From contig CAZVFX010000014.1 of assembly GCA_964626565.1 (NCBI GenBank), positions 1 through 64,000 on the forward strand: a stretch of 64,000 bases of DNA, given 5' to 3'. The notes below the pieces were generated by a model. That model saw nothing but the letters and a program-made list of their open reading frames with translations, did not search any database and was not told the origin of the DNA. Source of the stretch: CAZVFX01 sp964626565. GTDB lineage: Bacteria; Myxococcota_A; UBA9042; CAIXZC01. The position numbers were made by a program, and so were the translations under genes. Numbering within the stretch: position 1 is the first letter of the stretch; every line of letters starts with the position of its first letter. Below are positions 18,691-27,889 of this stretch, one piece after another.

Positions 18691-20832
18691 CTAAGAAACT
18701 TCCAATTCGATCTCAGCGCTTTCCACCACCTCACCTTCCGCCACTTCCGCCCCTTCGGCATCGCCGGCAGCCAGAGCATCTTTCAGCGCCGCGACGAAAT
18801 CGGTGGCCCGATCGTAGCGCTCTTCACGCTTCTTCTGCAAGCACCTGAGGATGACATCGCCGGCAGCTACCGGAACCGCTTTGTTGATGGTGGTGGGGTG
18901 GGGCGGCGGGGAGAACTGGTGGTGGGCCAGAATGTTGGCTGCCGGGAAGGGAGTCTTGCCGGTAAAGAGTTGGAAGACAAGGACGCCGAGGGAGTAGATG
19001 TCGCTGAGGTGGTCTACGAAATCGCCGACGATTTGCTCGGGCGACATGTACAGCGGCGTACCGCATACGATAAGAGTCTTGTGGGGGTTTTCGTCCAAGG
19101 CCTTGGCCAGGCCAAAGTCCATCAGCTTGACGATGTTGCGCCTGGGGCCCGTGAGCATGACGTTGGCCGGCTTGATGTCACGGTGGATGACGGTCTTGTT
19201 GTGGGCGTACTGGAGTGCGTCGCTAAGCTGCTCCACAATGTCCATGATCCTGTCGAAGCTGGTGATTTCTTCTGTGGGTTGCAGGATGTCTTCCAGGGTT
19301 ATGCCGTCGATGAATTCCATCGCGATGAACAGGTTGTCCCCAATCTGTCCCATGTCGAACAGGGTCACGATGTTGGCGTGGTTGAGCGATGCCGTGGTCT
19401 TCGCTTCCCGGAGGAAATACCGGCGGGCCATTTCCGAGGGCACCTGGTTCCTGAACAGGAATTTGAGAACTACTTCCCGCCCAAGCGTCTTATCAAAAGC
19501 CTTGTAGATGACGCCGTGGCCTCCCTGGCCAATCTTGTCTACCACGTCGTAGCGGTCGGAAAGCCCTGCTTTCTGCGGCATGGCCACTTCCACGTTGTCG
19601 GATGTCCTGACGTCCTCTTCCTCTGCCACCTCCAGGCCCACGGCCATGGTCTGGGCCGCGGTGATGACCTGCTGCTCGAGACGATTCCGCCAGTTTTCGG
19701 CCTTCTCTCCTACCGGGCCTGACGCTTTGAACTGCCTGAGGTATTGCAGCGGAACGTCCGGGGTGTTGGTCTTCTCGCACAGGGTGCACAGGGCGAAGAG
19801 CGCGGGAGCGTTGCTCACTGCCATGCCCTTGAACTCCATGATCTCAAGGTATTTCTTCTTGGCTCCTTCGAGGTCTCCCTGACCTTCAAGGATGCTGGCC
19901 ACGGACATGGCCGCCTCCACATAGCCCTCATCCAGAGGAGTCAGGCGCTTGAAGAACTCGATGCCCAGGTCGTATTTCTCGAGCCGCATCATGATGTTGC
20001 CCAGAGCAAGCCAGTTCTTGTCGCGCTTGTAGCACTCCACGACCTTGTTCCACTTGCCGGCGGCCTCGAACAGGCGGATGGCTGCTTCCATTTCGCCGAT
20101 GCGCTCGAAGTGTTCCGCCGCGGTTTCGATGTCGCCGGCCTGAAGTCTGGCCTTGGCCGCGGAGGCAGACTCTCCCACTTTTTCGTAGACTTGTGCGGCT
20201 TTTTCGTGGAGGCCGCCTTTGAAGAATGCGTCTCCCGCTTCTTTCAGTTTGCCCGCGATGTAGAAGCTCTTAGCTGCGTTGATGTAATCGCCCGTGGTTG
20301 CGTACCATGCGCCCATGATCGCGGCTGCCTTCTTTTTCTGCCCCAACTGGTTGAAGACCGCGGCCGCTTTTTGGTACTGCTTTGCCGTCAAGTAGGCCTT
20401 GGCTGCCTCGGGCAGTTTACCCGCCTGCATGAGGACGTTGGCCGCCAGTTCGGTGAGGCCTCCCTTCTCGTACTCTGCGGCAGCCGCGGCCTTGTTTCCC
20501 GCTTTCAGATAGCAGTTGGCCGCGGTTTCGTGTTCCTTGAGACTGGAGAAGATGCCTGCGGCCTGCTTGTGGTCGCCGACGTGCAAGTGTATTTTTGCCG
20601 CTTCCCGCAGTCGTCGGTGCTGAGTCAACAGGGCGATAGCATCCTGGTATCGCCCTGCATCCACCAGCAGCCGGGAGGCTTCAGCGACCTTGTGTGAATC
20701 AGCAAGCTTGGTGACGGTCTCTTCGATGGTTGCAGGGCTCTTGCGCAGCACAACAATCAAGACCAGAGTGAGGGCCACCAAACCGGCCGCGCCGATGGCC
20801 ACCATGAAACCAAATGACAGAGCTGCAAACAT
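18691..20832 (-). CDS. Membrane-anchored helical-repeat Ser/Thr protein kinase (paralogue 1)
   Basis: A 713-residue kinase. One N-terminal membrane helix (about residues 5-29) is followed by roughly 380 residues of short TPR-like helical repeats with units such as AGKLPEAAKAYLTAKQYQKA. The C-terminal kinase domain (about 428-690) has the glycine loop GQGGHGV near 434, VVLKFLF for the catalytic Lys, HRDIKPANVM near 547, DFGLAKAL and GTPLYMSPEQIVGD. All residues needed for catalysis appear present. The order is inverted relative to PknB-type kinases, which put the kinase first and a sensor outside. The start at 20832 has AGGAGGT nine bases upstream; a longer frame to 20883 lacks this. It is convergent with the AglZ-like gene and divergent from the Glt-like operon. 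A close architectural paralogue lies at 51922-53982. Confidence 0.9.
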   Translation of the reverse strand: MFAALSFGFMVAIGAAGLVALTLVLIVVLRKSPATIEETVTKLADSHKVAEASRLLVDAGRYQDAIALLTQHRRLREAAKIHLHVGDHKQAAGIFSSLKEHETAANCYLKAGNKAAAAAEYEKGGLTELAANVLMQAGKLPEAAKAYLTAKQYQKAAAVFNQLGQKKKAAAIMGAWYATTGDYINAAKSFYIAGKLKEAGDAFFKGGLHEKAAQVYEKVGESASAAKARLQAGDIETAAEHFERIGEMEAAIRLFEAAGKWNKVVECYKRDKNWLALGNIMMRLEKYDLGIEFFKRLTPLDEGYVEAAMSVASILEGQGDLEGAKKKYLEIMEFKGMAVSNAPALFALCTLCEKTNTPDVPLQYLRQFKASGPVGEKAENWRNRLEQQVITAAQTMAVGLEVAEEEDVRTSDNVEVAMPQKAGLSDRYDVVDKIGQGGHGVIYKAFDKTLGREVVLKFLFRNQVPSEMARRYFLREAKTTASLNHANIVTLFDMGQIGDNLFIAMEFIDGITLEDILQPTEEITSFDRIMDIVEQLSDALQYAHNKTVIHRDIKPANVMLTGPRRNIVKLMDFGLAKALDENPHKTLIVCGTPLYMSPEQIVGDFVDHLSDIYSLGVLVFQLFTGKTPFPAANILAHHQFSPPPHPTTINKAVPVAAGDVILRCLQKKREERYDRATDFVAALKDALAAGDAEGAEVAEGEVVESAEIELEVS

Positions 20833-20951
20833 CTGCTTGAGACCTCCTGTGGGGACTTTAGCCCACCCTGCAGCGGCTTGCAAGTCTTACGTGCGTTTCC
20901 GTGGCGCCTGCGCGCCCCCAAAAAGTGAAGTATTAATAGAGAACAATCTGT

Positions 20952-20980
20952 TTGACTTTACCCAAGAGTGCGGTTATAAC
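20952..20980 (+). promoter_or_regulatory. Predicted sigma70 promoter for the Glt/Agl-like operon
   Basis: TTGACT at 20952-20957, a 17-base spacer and TATAAC at 20975-20980. It lies in the 239-base gap between the divergent kinase gene and the first operon gene. It predicts a leader of about 85 bases before ATG 21072. Confidence 0.7.
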
Positions 20981-21015
20981 ACAAAGCAGAATTGCATTTT
21001 CGCTGGAATTTGCGT

Positions 21016-21045
21016 GTTTTCCAACGAAGGAACACTGAGGAAAAC
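21016..21045 (+). other. Inverted repeat in the 5' leader of the Glt/Agl-like operon
   Basis: GTTTTCC at 21016-21022 pairs perfectly with GGAAAAC at 21039-21045 across a 16-base loop. It sits between the predicted transcription start and the ribosome site (GAGGGGTGA near 21058). It could be an mRNA stem-loop or a protein site. There is no T-run, so it is not an intrinsic terminator. Confidence 0.45.
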
Positions 21046-21071
21046 GAAAAGCTATTGTGAGGGGTGAAACC

Positions 21072-21803
21072 ATGTTTCTGCGCTATATCCTGGCAGGAGC
21101 GGCCCTGGCCGTTGCACTGTTGATTATGTCTCCGGCCATGGCCCAGGATGCGCCGCTGGAACCGGATACGGGTCCGGCCGCCGCTGGTGGGCTGTACTCC
21201 GATTCACCGGCTGCTGCTCCGTCGGCGGCCGGCAAGTCGGAGAAGGACTACAAGGTGCGGCTACGCGAGATGGAGGAGCAGGTTGTAGGGCTGAAAGAGA
21301 AGATCTATGCAGCCAAGACCCGCCTCGTGCTGCTGAAGGAGAAGATTCTCTCGAACGTGGTCGCCGAGGCCTGGGCTATCATCGTGCACAAGAACGAGAT
21401 CAGCTCGGCGTTCACGCTGGACCAGGTAATGTACTACATGGACGGCAAGAAGAAGTTCTTCATGCCCAACAAGGACGGCATTCTGGACAAGCAGCGGAGC
21501 ATCGAGATTTTCTCCGGTAGCGTGGTGCCGGGCAACCACACAATCACGGTGGAGATGGTTTACAAGGGCACCGGTAAGGTGTTCACCTATTTGCAGGGAT
21601 ACAAATTCAAGATTACGTCGAAATACACCTTCTACGCGAGCCAGGGGCGCATTGTCAAAATCCAGGTAGTGGGCTACGAGAAGGGCGATTTCACGTACAG
21701 CCTTGAAGAGCGGCCGGCCGTGAAGTTCAAGGTCAGCCAGTATCAGTTCAACAAAGAGAACTTAGCCAAGCTGACCGGGGACAAAAAGGCGTTGGACGAA
21801 TGA
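21072..21803 (+). CDS. Exported coiled-coil/beta protein, first gene of the Glt/Agl-like operon
   Basis: A 243-residue exported protein. A signal peptide ends AMAQDA. A Pro/Ala linker follows, then a short coiled coil (RLREMEEQVVGLKEKIYAAK) and a C-terminal beta-rich half with VPGNHTITVEMVYKG, which suggests an immunoglobulin-like fold. Proteins of this build are seen beside Agl/Glt-type genes in myxobacteria, sometimes misnamed dihydrolipoamide acyltransferase; no lipoyl or acyltransferase motif is visible here. ATG 21072 with GAGGGGTGA upstream is preferred over an earlier in-frame start at 21057. The stop overlaps the next ATG by four bases, indicating co-translation. A periplasmic structural role is inferred. 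Confidence 0.72.
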   Translation: MFLRYILAGAALAVALLIMSPAMAQDAPLEPDTGPAAAGGLYSDSPAAAPSAAGKSEKDYKVRLREMEEQVVGLKEKIYAAKTRLVLLKEKILSNVVAEAWAIIVHKNEISSAFTLDQVMYYMDGKKKFFMPNKDGILDKQRSIEIFSGSVVPGNHTITVEMVYKGTGKVFTYLQGYKFKITSKYTFYASQGRIVKIQVVGYEKGDFTYSLEERPAVKFKVSQYQFNKENLAKLTGDKKALDE

Positions 21804-24160
21804 GGAAAGCTAGTCTAGTCGCGACCCTCCTGCTCGTTGCATTCCTCCTGCCGGCTCCGGCTGCGGGAGAGAAGGCCGGGACTTATATGTCTCAGGCTGA
21901 GCTCGAATTGAGCCAGGCCAGAAGGCTGCTGGGGGAACTCGAGGACGACGTGAAGGGCCTCACCGCTGAAGGGTACGCTTTTATACCTGAGGAACGCTAC
22001 ATAGATGCGCAGGTCTACTTTGACCTGAAGCACTATGAGAAGGCAGCCCTGCTGCTTACCAGCCTGCTGGAAGACAAACGATTCACGGGAGACAAACGTT
22101 ACTACGACGGCATAAAACTCCTTGGCATTTCGACTTACAATATGGGGAACCTCCAGGGGGCGCACCGCCAGTTTGAGAAGCTTCTGGATGCCGGAGTGTA
22201 CAAGCCCACCGCCATTACCTATCTCATCGAAATCGCCTCACGTTTGCAGAGGGTGGATGAGTTGAACCAGTTGGTGAAGCGAATCGATGCGACGGCCGCC
22301 GGCGACGGGCTTTTGTACGCTAAGGGCAAGGCGCTCTTTGTTGTTGGCCGTTACAGCGATGCAGTGAACGTGCTCAAGCGCATTTCGGCGTCGTCGCCGG
22401 AAGGGTTGAAATCGCATTACGTGTCGGGGGCCAGCCTGGTGGCGCTGAAGCGCAACGATGACGCCCGGCGCATGTTTGAGTTGGTGGTCAAGCAGAAGCC
22501 GGATGATGCCGACGGCAAGAAGGTTCAGGAGCTGGCCTATCTGGCTTTGGGCCGGCTGGCCTACGAGTCGGGCGAGTTCTCATCGGCCGCCGACTTCTAT
22601 CAGAGAATCCCTCGCAAGTCGGAGTATTTCGAACAGGCTTTGTTCGAAGTGACTCACGTACATTTGCGGTGGGCGGCCCAGAAAGAGGACCCCCACGAGC
22701 GTTTTACCAGCTATTCGAAAGCCGAGGAGCTGCTTGATATTCTGGTGGGCATCACCAAGAACCCTGACGTTGCCAGGGAGGCGCGGGTGTTGCGCGGCCG
22801 CATCAGCATGTTCCTTGAGAAGTATGAGCAGGCCCGGGAATCATATCAGGAAGTTATCGACCAGTTCGCATCGACGTCCAGTGAACTGACCGATATCGCC
22901 AGCAGCCCGGAGAGTATCGACAGGTTCTTCCAGGCGATGATCCGGGGTGGCGATGCGGCTCGCGAACTCGACTTGTTCGTCTCGCGTGAAGTAGTTGAAT
23001 GGATGCGGGTCCAGCCTTCCCTCGGGCGGGTCGTTGAAGTGCTCCTGGATGTCTCGAAGCAGCGAACCGCGCTGGAAGAGGCCAAGGAGATCTACGAGCA
23101 GTTGACTTACAGTCTCAATCAGCAGGCCGCCCGTGAGTTGTTCCCGGGGTTCTCTGATGCCTGGCTGAAGTCCCTGGAAATCGAGAATCGATTGCTTGAG
23201 GCGGACCGGGCGCTCCTGGAGTATGAAAAGTCCCTGGCCGGCGGCTACCTCAAGGGCACCAACCGTACCCGTGCCGACCAGATGACCAGAGACCGCGAGA
23301 CGTTGCAAACCAGGTTGGCATCCGCGCCGCGGACGGTAGGCGCGTACCGCGCCCGCAGCCAGAACACGATGAATGACCTGCGGGCGATAAGCAGAGACGT
23401 CGACGAACAACTCCTGCGCATCGAAAAGATCCGTGAGCAGATCAATGCTATGCAGCGGTTGCTTAAGGAAGTGAAGTACAAAGGCAGTACGATGCTCGAG
23501 GTGAAGGACGAGGATCGACTGGACAAGGAGATTCGCGCTGAAGGCGAGCGACTGCTGGCTCTGACGAAGGAAGCGGAGAAGATGCGGTCGATGGTCGAGA
23601 AGGAGATGTTGGTGGTGGAAGTGGGCGACCCCATGAGCGTCAGTGAGCGGGACGTCAAGGTCCAGCTTTGGCGCCAGCATCGGGAAGAGGCCGCCTTCTA
23701 CATCGACGTGCGCGATAATATGAAACCTTCGGTTCAGAAGGGTATCGACAAGGCCAACTCGGCGAGGCGTGAAATCCTCCGGCTGTTGGATGCGCTGCGG
23801 ATGGAGCAGGACCGAATCGATGTGAAGGCCCAGAAGCAGATTGTGTATTACAAGAAGATATTGGCCCGCGAGAAGATCCTCCTCGACAAGCGGGAGCGGG
23901 AACTGAAGGAGACCGAGCGCGCGGCGCTGACTTTCGCGCGTCGGGTCGGCTCGGTTCTGCTCATGGAAGCGAAGGAAGACCTGGTGAAGGCGGTGGTAGA
24001 GGCGGACCTGGGCATCGTCGATCTGGCGTGGAAGCGCAAGCAGGTCGAGACGGAACGCATCGAGACTCTCCAGAAGGAGAAGGCTGAAGTGGTGGAGAAG
24101 CTGCGAGAAGAGCTGCGGGAAGTGATGGGCGACGAGGACGAAGATTCGGGGCAGGACTAG
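21800..24160 (+). CDS. Exported TPR and coiled-coil protein, Glt/Agl-like operon
   Basis: A 786-residue protein with a signal peptide (about 1-23, ending PAAGEK). Residues 30-400 contain TPR-like units such as AQVYFDLKHYEKAALLLTSL and FEKLLDAGVYKP. From about 470 to the end it is long charged helices likely to form coiled coils (for example IEKIREQINAMQRLLKEVK), finishing with an acidic tail. No enzyme motif is visible. It overlaps the preceding gene as ATGA and is 25 bases before the next. By position and architecture it is a periplasmic scaffold component of the machine encoded downstream. I cannot match it with confidence to one named Glt protein. Confidence 0.75.
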   Translation: MRKASLVATLLLVAFLLPAPAAGEKAGTYMSQAELELSQARRLLGELEDDVKGLTAEGYAFIPEERYIDAQVYFDLKHYEKAALLLTSLLEDKRFTGDKRYYDGIKLLGISTYNMGNLQGAHRQFEKLLDAGVYKPTAITYLIEIASRLQRVDELNQLVKRIDATAAGDGLLYAKGKALFVVGRYSDAVNVLKRISASSPEGLKSHYVSGASLVALKRNDDARRMFELVVKQKPDDADGKKVQELAYLALGRLAYESGEFSSAADFYQRIPRKSEYFEQALFEVTHVHLRWAAQKEDPHERFTSYSKAEELLDILVGITKNPDVAREARVLRGRISMFLEKYEQARESYQEVIDQFASTSSELTDIASSPESIDRFFQAMIRGGDAARELDLFVSREVVEWMRVQPSLGRVVEVLLDVSKQRTALEEAKEIYEQLTYSLNQQAARELFPGFSDAWLKSLEIENRLLEADRALLEYEKSLAGGYLKGTNRTRADQMTRDRETLQTRLASAPRTVGAYRARSQNTMNDLRAISRDVDEQLLRIEKIREQINAMQRLLKEVKYKGSTMLEVKDEDRLDKEIRAEGERLLALTKEAEKMRSMVEKEMLVVEVGDPMSVSERDVKVQLWRQHREEAAFYIDVRDNMKPSVQKGIDKANSARREILRLLDALRMEQDRIDVKAQKQIVYYKKILAREKILLDKRERELKETERAALTFARRVGSVLLMEAKEDLVKAVVEADLGIVDLAWKRKQVETERIETLQKEKAEVVEKLREELREVMGDEDEDSGQD

Positions 24161-24185
24161 CCCCCGGGAGGCAAGGAAGGAAAAG

Positions 24186-27100
24186 ATGCGCTTGACTTTC
24201 GTCACATTCGTGTTGATTTGCCTGGCCGCGCCGGGAGCGACCCGGCTCGCTGCGCAAGAGGCTCCTCCGGTGGTGCCTGCCGACGACGTTGAGCCCGCTC
24301 CCGTCGAGCCGGATGTTGAGCCTGCAGTGGAGCCCGCCCCCGTCGAGCCGGTTGCCGAACCCGCGGTGGAACCGGTGCCTGAACCGGCTGCCGAACCGGC
24401 CACGGAACCGGCCACGGAACCGGCGGCAGCACCTGATCCCCCCGAGCTGGCTGCTGAGCCTGGCGTGGAGCCGACCCCAGCTCCCGTCGACGCCCCTGCG
24501 GTGGAGCCTGAAGAACCCGCCGATGATGCCCAGGAGCAGGATTGGTTTGCAGAATACCGGGCGTTGGCGAAAGTCTACGGCGCCATGAATGACGACTACG
24601 TAAGTTCGCTGCAAGGTTATATGCGCGACGAAATCCAGGCGCGCATCCAGGCTTCCCAGGCAACTCGAGACGAAATGGTCATGAAGCTGAGTGAAGTCGA
24701 GGCTCGGCGCCGCAAAGCCGCGATGGACGCGGTAACCGCGTTTATCAAGCGATACGACAGGTACAAGGACGACCCGCAATATCGGGAGCACATCGCAGAC
24801 GCGCTCTTCCGTCTTGCCGAAATGCACCGGGAACACGCTGAATACGAGATGGACCTTGATGCAAAGCTCTACGATCAGCGTATGAGGGAGTACGAGTGGG
24901 GGATTCGTCCCAGCCAGCCCCGGGAGGCCGACGCGGATTACGGCCCGTCGCTCAGGCTGTACTCTCGGGTGGTCAACGAGTTCCCCGACTACCGCTACCG
25001 CGACATGGCCATGTACCTGATGGGGTATTACCATCGGCTTTCCGAGAAGCTGGTGGAGTCCACGAGAGTGTTGAGGCGAATGGTCGCAGATTACCCCGAG
25101 AGCAAATTTGCCATGGGCTCCTGGATGCTCATCGGCCATAACTCCTACGACGTGTCCAACTACAAGCTGGCTCTGGAGGCCTACTCCACGGTTGCGTCCA
25201 GGAAAGAGAACAACGAATACTATGAGGATGCGCTCTACCGGTTGGGGTGGGCCAGCTTCGAAGAGTTCAAGTACGTAGACGCCATCGGCGCCTTCCTCTC
25301 CCTGCTGGATCATGGAGAAGAGACCAAAGGGCAGAAGCGGCAGCGTTCGCTGTTGAGAAAAGAGGCCATCGAGAGTATCGCCAACTCCTTCGTCGACGAA
25401 GACTGGGACGGGGATGACCTGCCCGATTTCGAGGATCCCCAGCAGTTCACTCTTCGCGCTATGAAGTACATTACAAGAGGGCGCCCGTACGAGAAGGAGA
25501 TTCTGAGGAAATATGCTGACCTCCTGTTCGACCTTCAGGATGCCAAGCACTGGACCCAGGCGGTAATTGCATACGCTGAATACCTCAAGCAGAACCCCAT
25601 GGATCCGGAAAACCCGCTCATCCACGACCGAATGGTGTATTCCTACTATGAGTTGAGCCAGAATGCGGCCATTGCGCCCCCGGCCCGGATGCGCTACGCC
25701 GAGTTGGCTATGGAAGAGCGGCGGCGCATGGCGGCCCTCTACGGCAAGGGCAGTAAGTGGGCGGAGATGCACCGGTATGACGCTAAGGCGCTGAAGCTTG
25801 CGGCCAGCAAATTGGGTACGAACCTGCTGGAGCGCGCCCAACTGTTGCACCAGATGGCTCAGGAGCGTAAGGAAGAAACCAGCTCCGAGGAAGCAGCCCC
25901 GCTTTACCTGCGGGCGGCTTCGGCCTATGAAGACTACCTGGAGCAATTCCCTGAGTCGGCGAACTACGTCGAAATGCTGCGTCGTCTGGCGGACATCCAG
26001 ATGTTTGGTCTGCATGACAATGCCAAGTCCGCTATTCTGTTCGCACGCATACGCGAAATGGATCGTAAGGACAACCCGTATCGGGAAGAGGCCGCAGAGT
26101 TGGCCATTGAAGCCCGGGCGAATCTCGTGGTGGAAGCGGCTGAACGCAACGATCCAGCGGTACCGATCCCGGAGAAGCTGTTCGACACGTCGGTGGGTAC
26201 GACCATCGCGTCTATCGAGCTGGTGGACAAGAAGGATCCGACTGCGAAGAAGAAGGTCAACGCGGTGGAGATTCCGCCCGTGGTGATGGCCTGGATGGCC
26301 GACGCCCAGAAGTTCATCGACATGAATTTTGAGGGCAAGGAGAATCACGAGAAGAACGGCATGCTGGCGTACCTCATGGGGAAGATCTACCTGAGGTACG
26401 GGCACTTCGACGAAGCCCGAACGAGGCTCAACGCGGTGCTCCAGGCTTACGGAACACATCCTTTGCTGTCGGTCTACTGCTACACCGACATTGCGCGTAC
26501 CTACCGCTACGAAAACGACCTGGACAACCTGGAAACGGTGTCCCAGCGTATGATGAGCGAGGGTAAGGGCGACCCGGAATCGGTTGGAGACATCCTTGAG
26601 GGGATCAAGGATGCGAGACTCAAGGCGCGATTCCAGCGGGCGGGCGGGTTGTTGGATCAGGCCAAGCAAGCCAAGGAAGAGGGCAAAATCAAGGAAGCCC
26701 GGGAGTTGTACTCCAAGGCAGCCAACGAGTTGGAATTGATCGTTGATGAGAATCCGAACTTCGACAAGGCCGACGTCTCCCTTCTGGAGGCGGCCAGGGC
26801 ATATGAAGAGGTGCAACTCTATGACAAGGCGGCGACCCTCTATCGGCGCCTGGTTGAAGAGGACCGGTTCAAGAAGTCCGACTACCGGGAGATGGCCGTT
26901 CTGAACCTGGCGGAGAATTACGAGAAGTTCTTCAACTTCACCGGTGCGGTCACTACCTACCGGCGGTTGGTGCGGGAGTACTCGAAAGGCGACAACGTGA
27001 AGCGGGCGCTGTTGAAGATTGCGGAGCTGCTGGAGAACGACCAGCGCTACGTGGAAGCGGCCGAAGCGGTGCAGGAGTTCTTGTCGGCATACCCCAGGGA

Positions 27101-27881
27101 CGAACGGGCCGGCAAACTGCTCTACCTGACCACCAATCTGTATGAGAAGGGAAGTGACAAGAGCAACTCGGAGAAGGTGCTCAAGCGGTTCCTCAAGAAG
27201 CACGGTCGAGACAAGGATTTTGCGGTCAAGAGCATGACCGCCCAGCTCAAGTTGGGCCGTATGGCCGAGGAGAAGGGCAAGAAGAAAGATGCTCAGAAGC
27301 GGTTCAAGGAGGTCGTCAAGCTCTACGATTCCAACGGCTTACAGCCGGGCACGCGGGCGGCTTCGTTGTGTGCGGAAGCCAACTTCCGCCTGGCCGAGAG
27401 CAAGTTCTCTGAGTACGAACGGATTACCATTACCGGAAAGTCGCGGCAGCAGCGTACCCGCATGAAGCAGAAACTCGACAAGCTCAAGGAGCTCCAGAAT
27501 ATCTACGGCACCATTAACAACTATGATGCCTATGCGTGGACTGTGGCTGCCTACTTCAAGGCAGGGGCCTTGTGGAAGGACTTGTCGGATTCGTTGGCCA
27601 ACGCCCCCTATCCGTCCGACTTGCCCCAGACTGAGGAAGCCCAGTACCAGTATCAGATCCAGATGGGCGACGCCAAGGCCAGATTTGAAGACAAGGCCCG
27701 GAGCATCTGGCGTGAAGGGATCGAAATCGCTAAGAAGACCGGCGTTTTCAACGATTGGACATACAAGATCCTCGTGGAGTTGAACAAGTACGAGGAGGAC
27801 CGACTGCGGTATCCCTTGTTCCGGGAGATCAAACAGTTGGTTTCTGATGAGCCGATTTTCCACTTTCCGTCGGGTCAGTGA
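24186..27881 (+). CDS. Large periplasmic TPR protein, GltD/AgmU-like
   Basis: A 1231-residue protein with a signal peptide (ending RLAAQEA), then a Pro/Glu/Ala/Val linker at residues 24-115 made of short PVEPAVEP-like units, then about 1100 residues of TPR-like helices (for example YPESKFAMGSWMLIGHNSYD, YLMGKIYLRYGHFDEARTRL and AARAYEEVQLYDKAATLYRR). The size and layout match M. xanthus GltD (AgmU, about 1200 residues, periplasmic TPR protein of the gliding machine) and its sporulation counterpart NfsD. AAGGAAGG precedes the ATG. The P/E linker may span the periplasm. Specific orthology rests on size, repeats and gene order rather than on an alignment. Confidence 0.75.
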   Translation: MRLTFVTFVLICLAAPGATRLAAQEAPPVVPADDVEPAPVEPDVEPAVEPAPVEPVAEPAVEPVPEPAAEPATEPATEPAAAPDPPELAAEPGVEPTPAPVDAPAVEPEEPADDAQEQDWFAEYRALAKVYGAMNDDYVSSLQGYMRDEIQARIQASQATRDEMVMKLSEVEARRRKAAMDAVTAFIKRYDRYKDDPQYREHIADALFRLAEMHREHAEYEMDLDAKLYDQRMREYEWGIRPSQPREADADYGPSLRLYSRVVNEFPDYRYRDMAMYLMGYYHRLSEKLVESTRVLRRMVADYPESKFAMGSWMLIGHNSYDVSNYKLALEAYSTVASRKENNEYYEDALYRLGWASFEEFKYVDAIGAFLSLLDHGEETKGQKRQRSLLRKEAIESIANSFVDEDWDGDDLPDFEDPQQFTLRAMKYITRGRPYEKEILRKYADLLFDLQDAKHWTQAVIAYAEYLKQNPMDPENPLIHDRMVYSYYELSQNAAIAPPARMRYAELAMEERRRMAALYGKGSKWAEMHRYDAKALKLAASKLGTNLLERAQLLHQMAQERKEETSSEEAAPLYLRAASAYEDYLEQFPESANYVEMLRRLADIQMFGLHDNAKSAILFARIREMDRKDNPYREEAAELAIEARANLVVEAAERNDPAVPIPEKLFDTSVGTTIASIELVDKKDPTAKKKVNAVEIPPVVMAWMADAQKFIDMNFEGKENHEKNGMLAYLMGKIYLRYGHFDEARTRLNAVLQAYGTHPLLSVYCYTDIARTYRYENDLDNLETVSQRMMSEGKGDPESVGDILEGIKDARLKARFQRAGGLLDQAKQAKEEGKIKEARELYSKAANELELIVDENPNFDKADVSLLEAARAYEEVQLYDKAATLYRRLVEEDRFKKSDYREMAVLNLAENYEKFFNFTGAVTTYRRLVREYSKGDNVKRALLKIAELLENDQRYVEAAEAVQEFLSAYPRDERAGKLLYLTTNLYEKGSDKSNSEKVLKRFLKKHGRDKDFAVKSMTAQLKLGRMAEEKGKKKDAQKRFKEVVKLYDSNGLQPGTRAASLCAEANFRLAESKFSEYERITITGKSRQQRTRMKQKLDKLKELQNIYGTINNYDAYAWTVAAYFKAGALWKDLSDSLANAPYPSDLPQTEEAQYQYQIQMGDAKARFEDKARSIWREGIEIAKKTGVFNDWTYKILVELNKYEEDRLRYPLFREIKQLVSDEPIFHFPSGQ
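24255..24530 (+). repeat. Low-complexity Pro/Glu/Val/Ala coding repeat
   Basis: Degenerate 6- to 12-base units coding for EPA, VEP and PVEP tracts behind the signal peptide of the GltD-like protein. Exact sub-repeats occur, such as the doubled GCCACGGAACCG near 24399-24422. Length variation between strains would be expected. Confidence 0.7.
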
Positions 27882-27889
27882 GGATGAGG

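Noticed and set aside
18646..19722. Plus-strand frame over the C-terminus of the kinase at 18691-20832
   Set aside because: It overlaps both the end of the AglZ-like gene and the conserved kinase motifs on the other strand; its translation has no recognisable feature.
20855..20883. Minus-strand promoter TTGCAA-N17-TAAAGT for the repeat-kinase gene
   Set aside because: The predicted transcript would begin at or inside the ribosome-binding site (20842-20848), leaving almost no leader.
23961..27203. Long open frame on the minus strand (1080 codons) opposite the TPR genes
   Set aside because: It runs antisense to well-supported TPR proteins with signal peptides. Its translation is rich in His, Arg, Gln and Leu with no domain pattern, as expected from a high-GC shadow frame.
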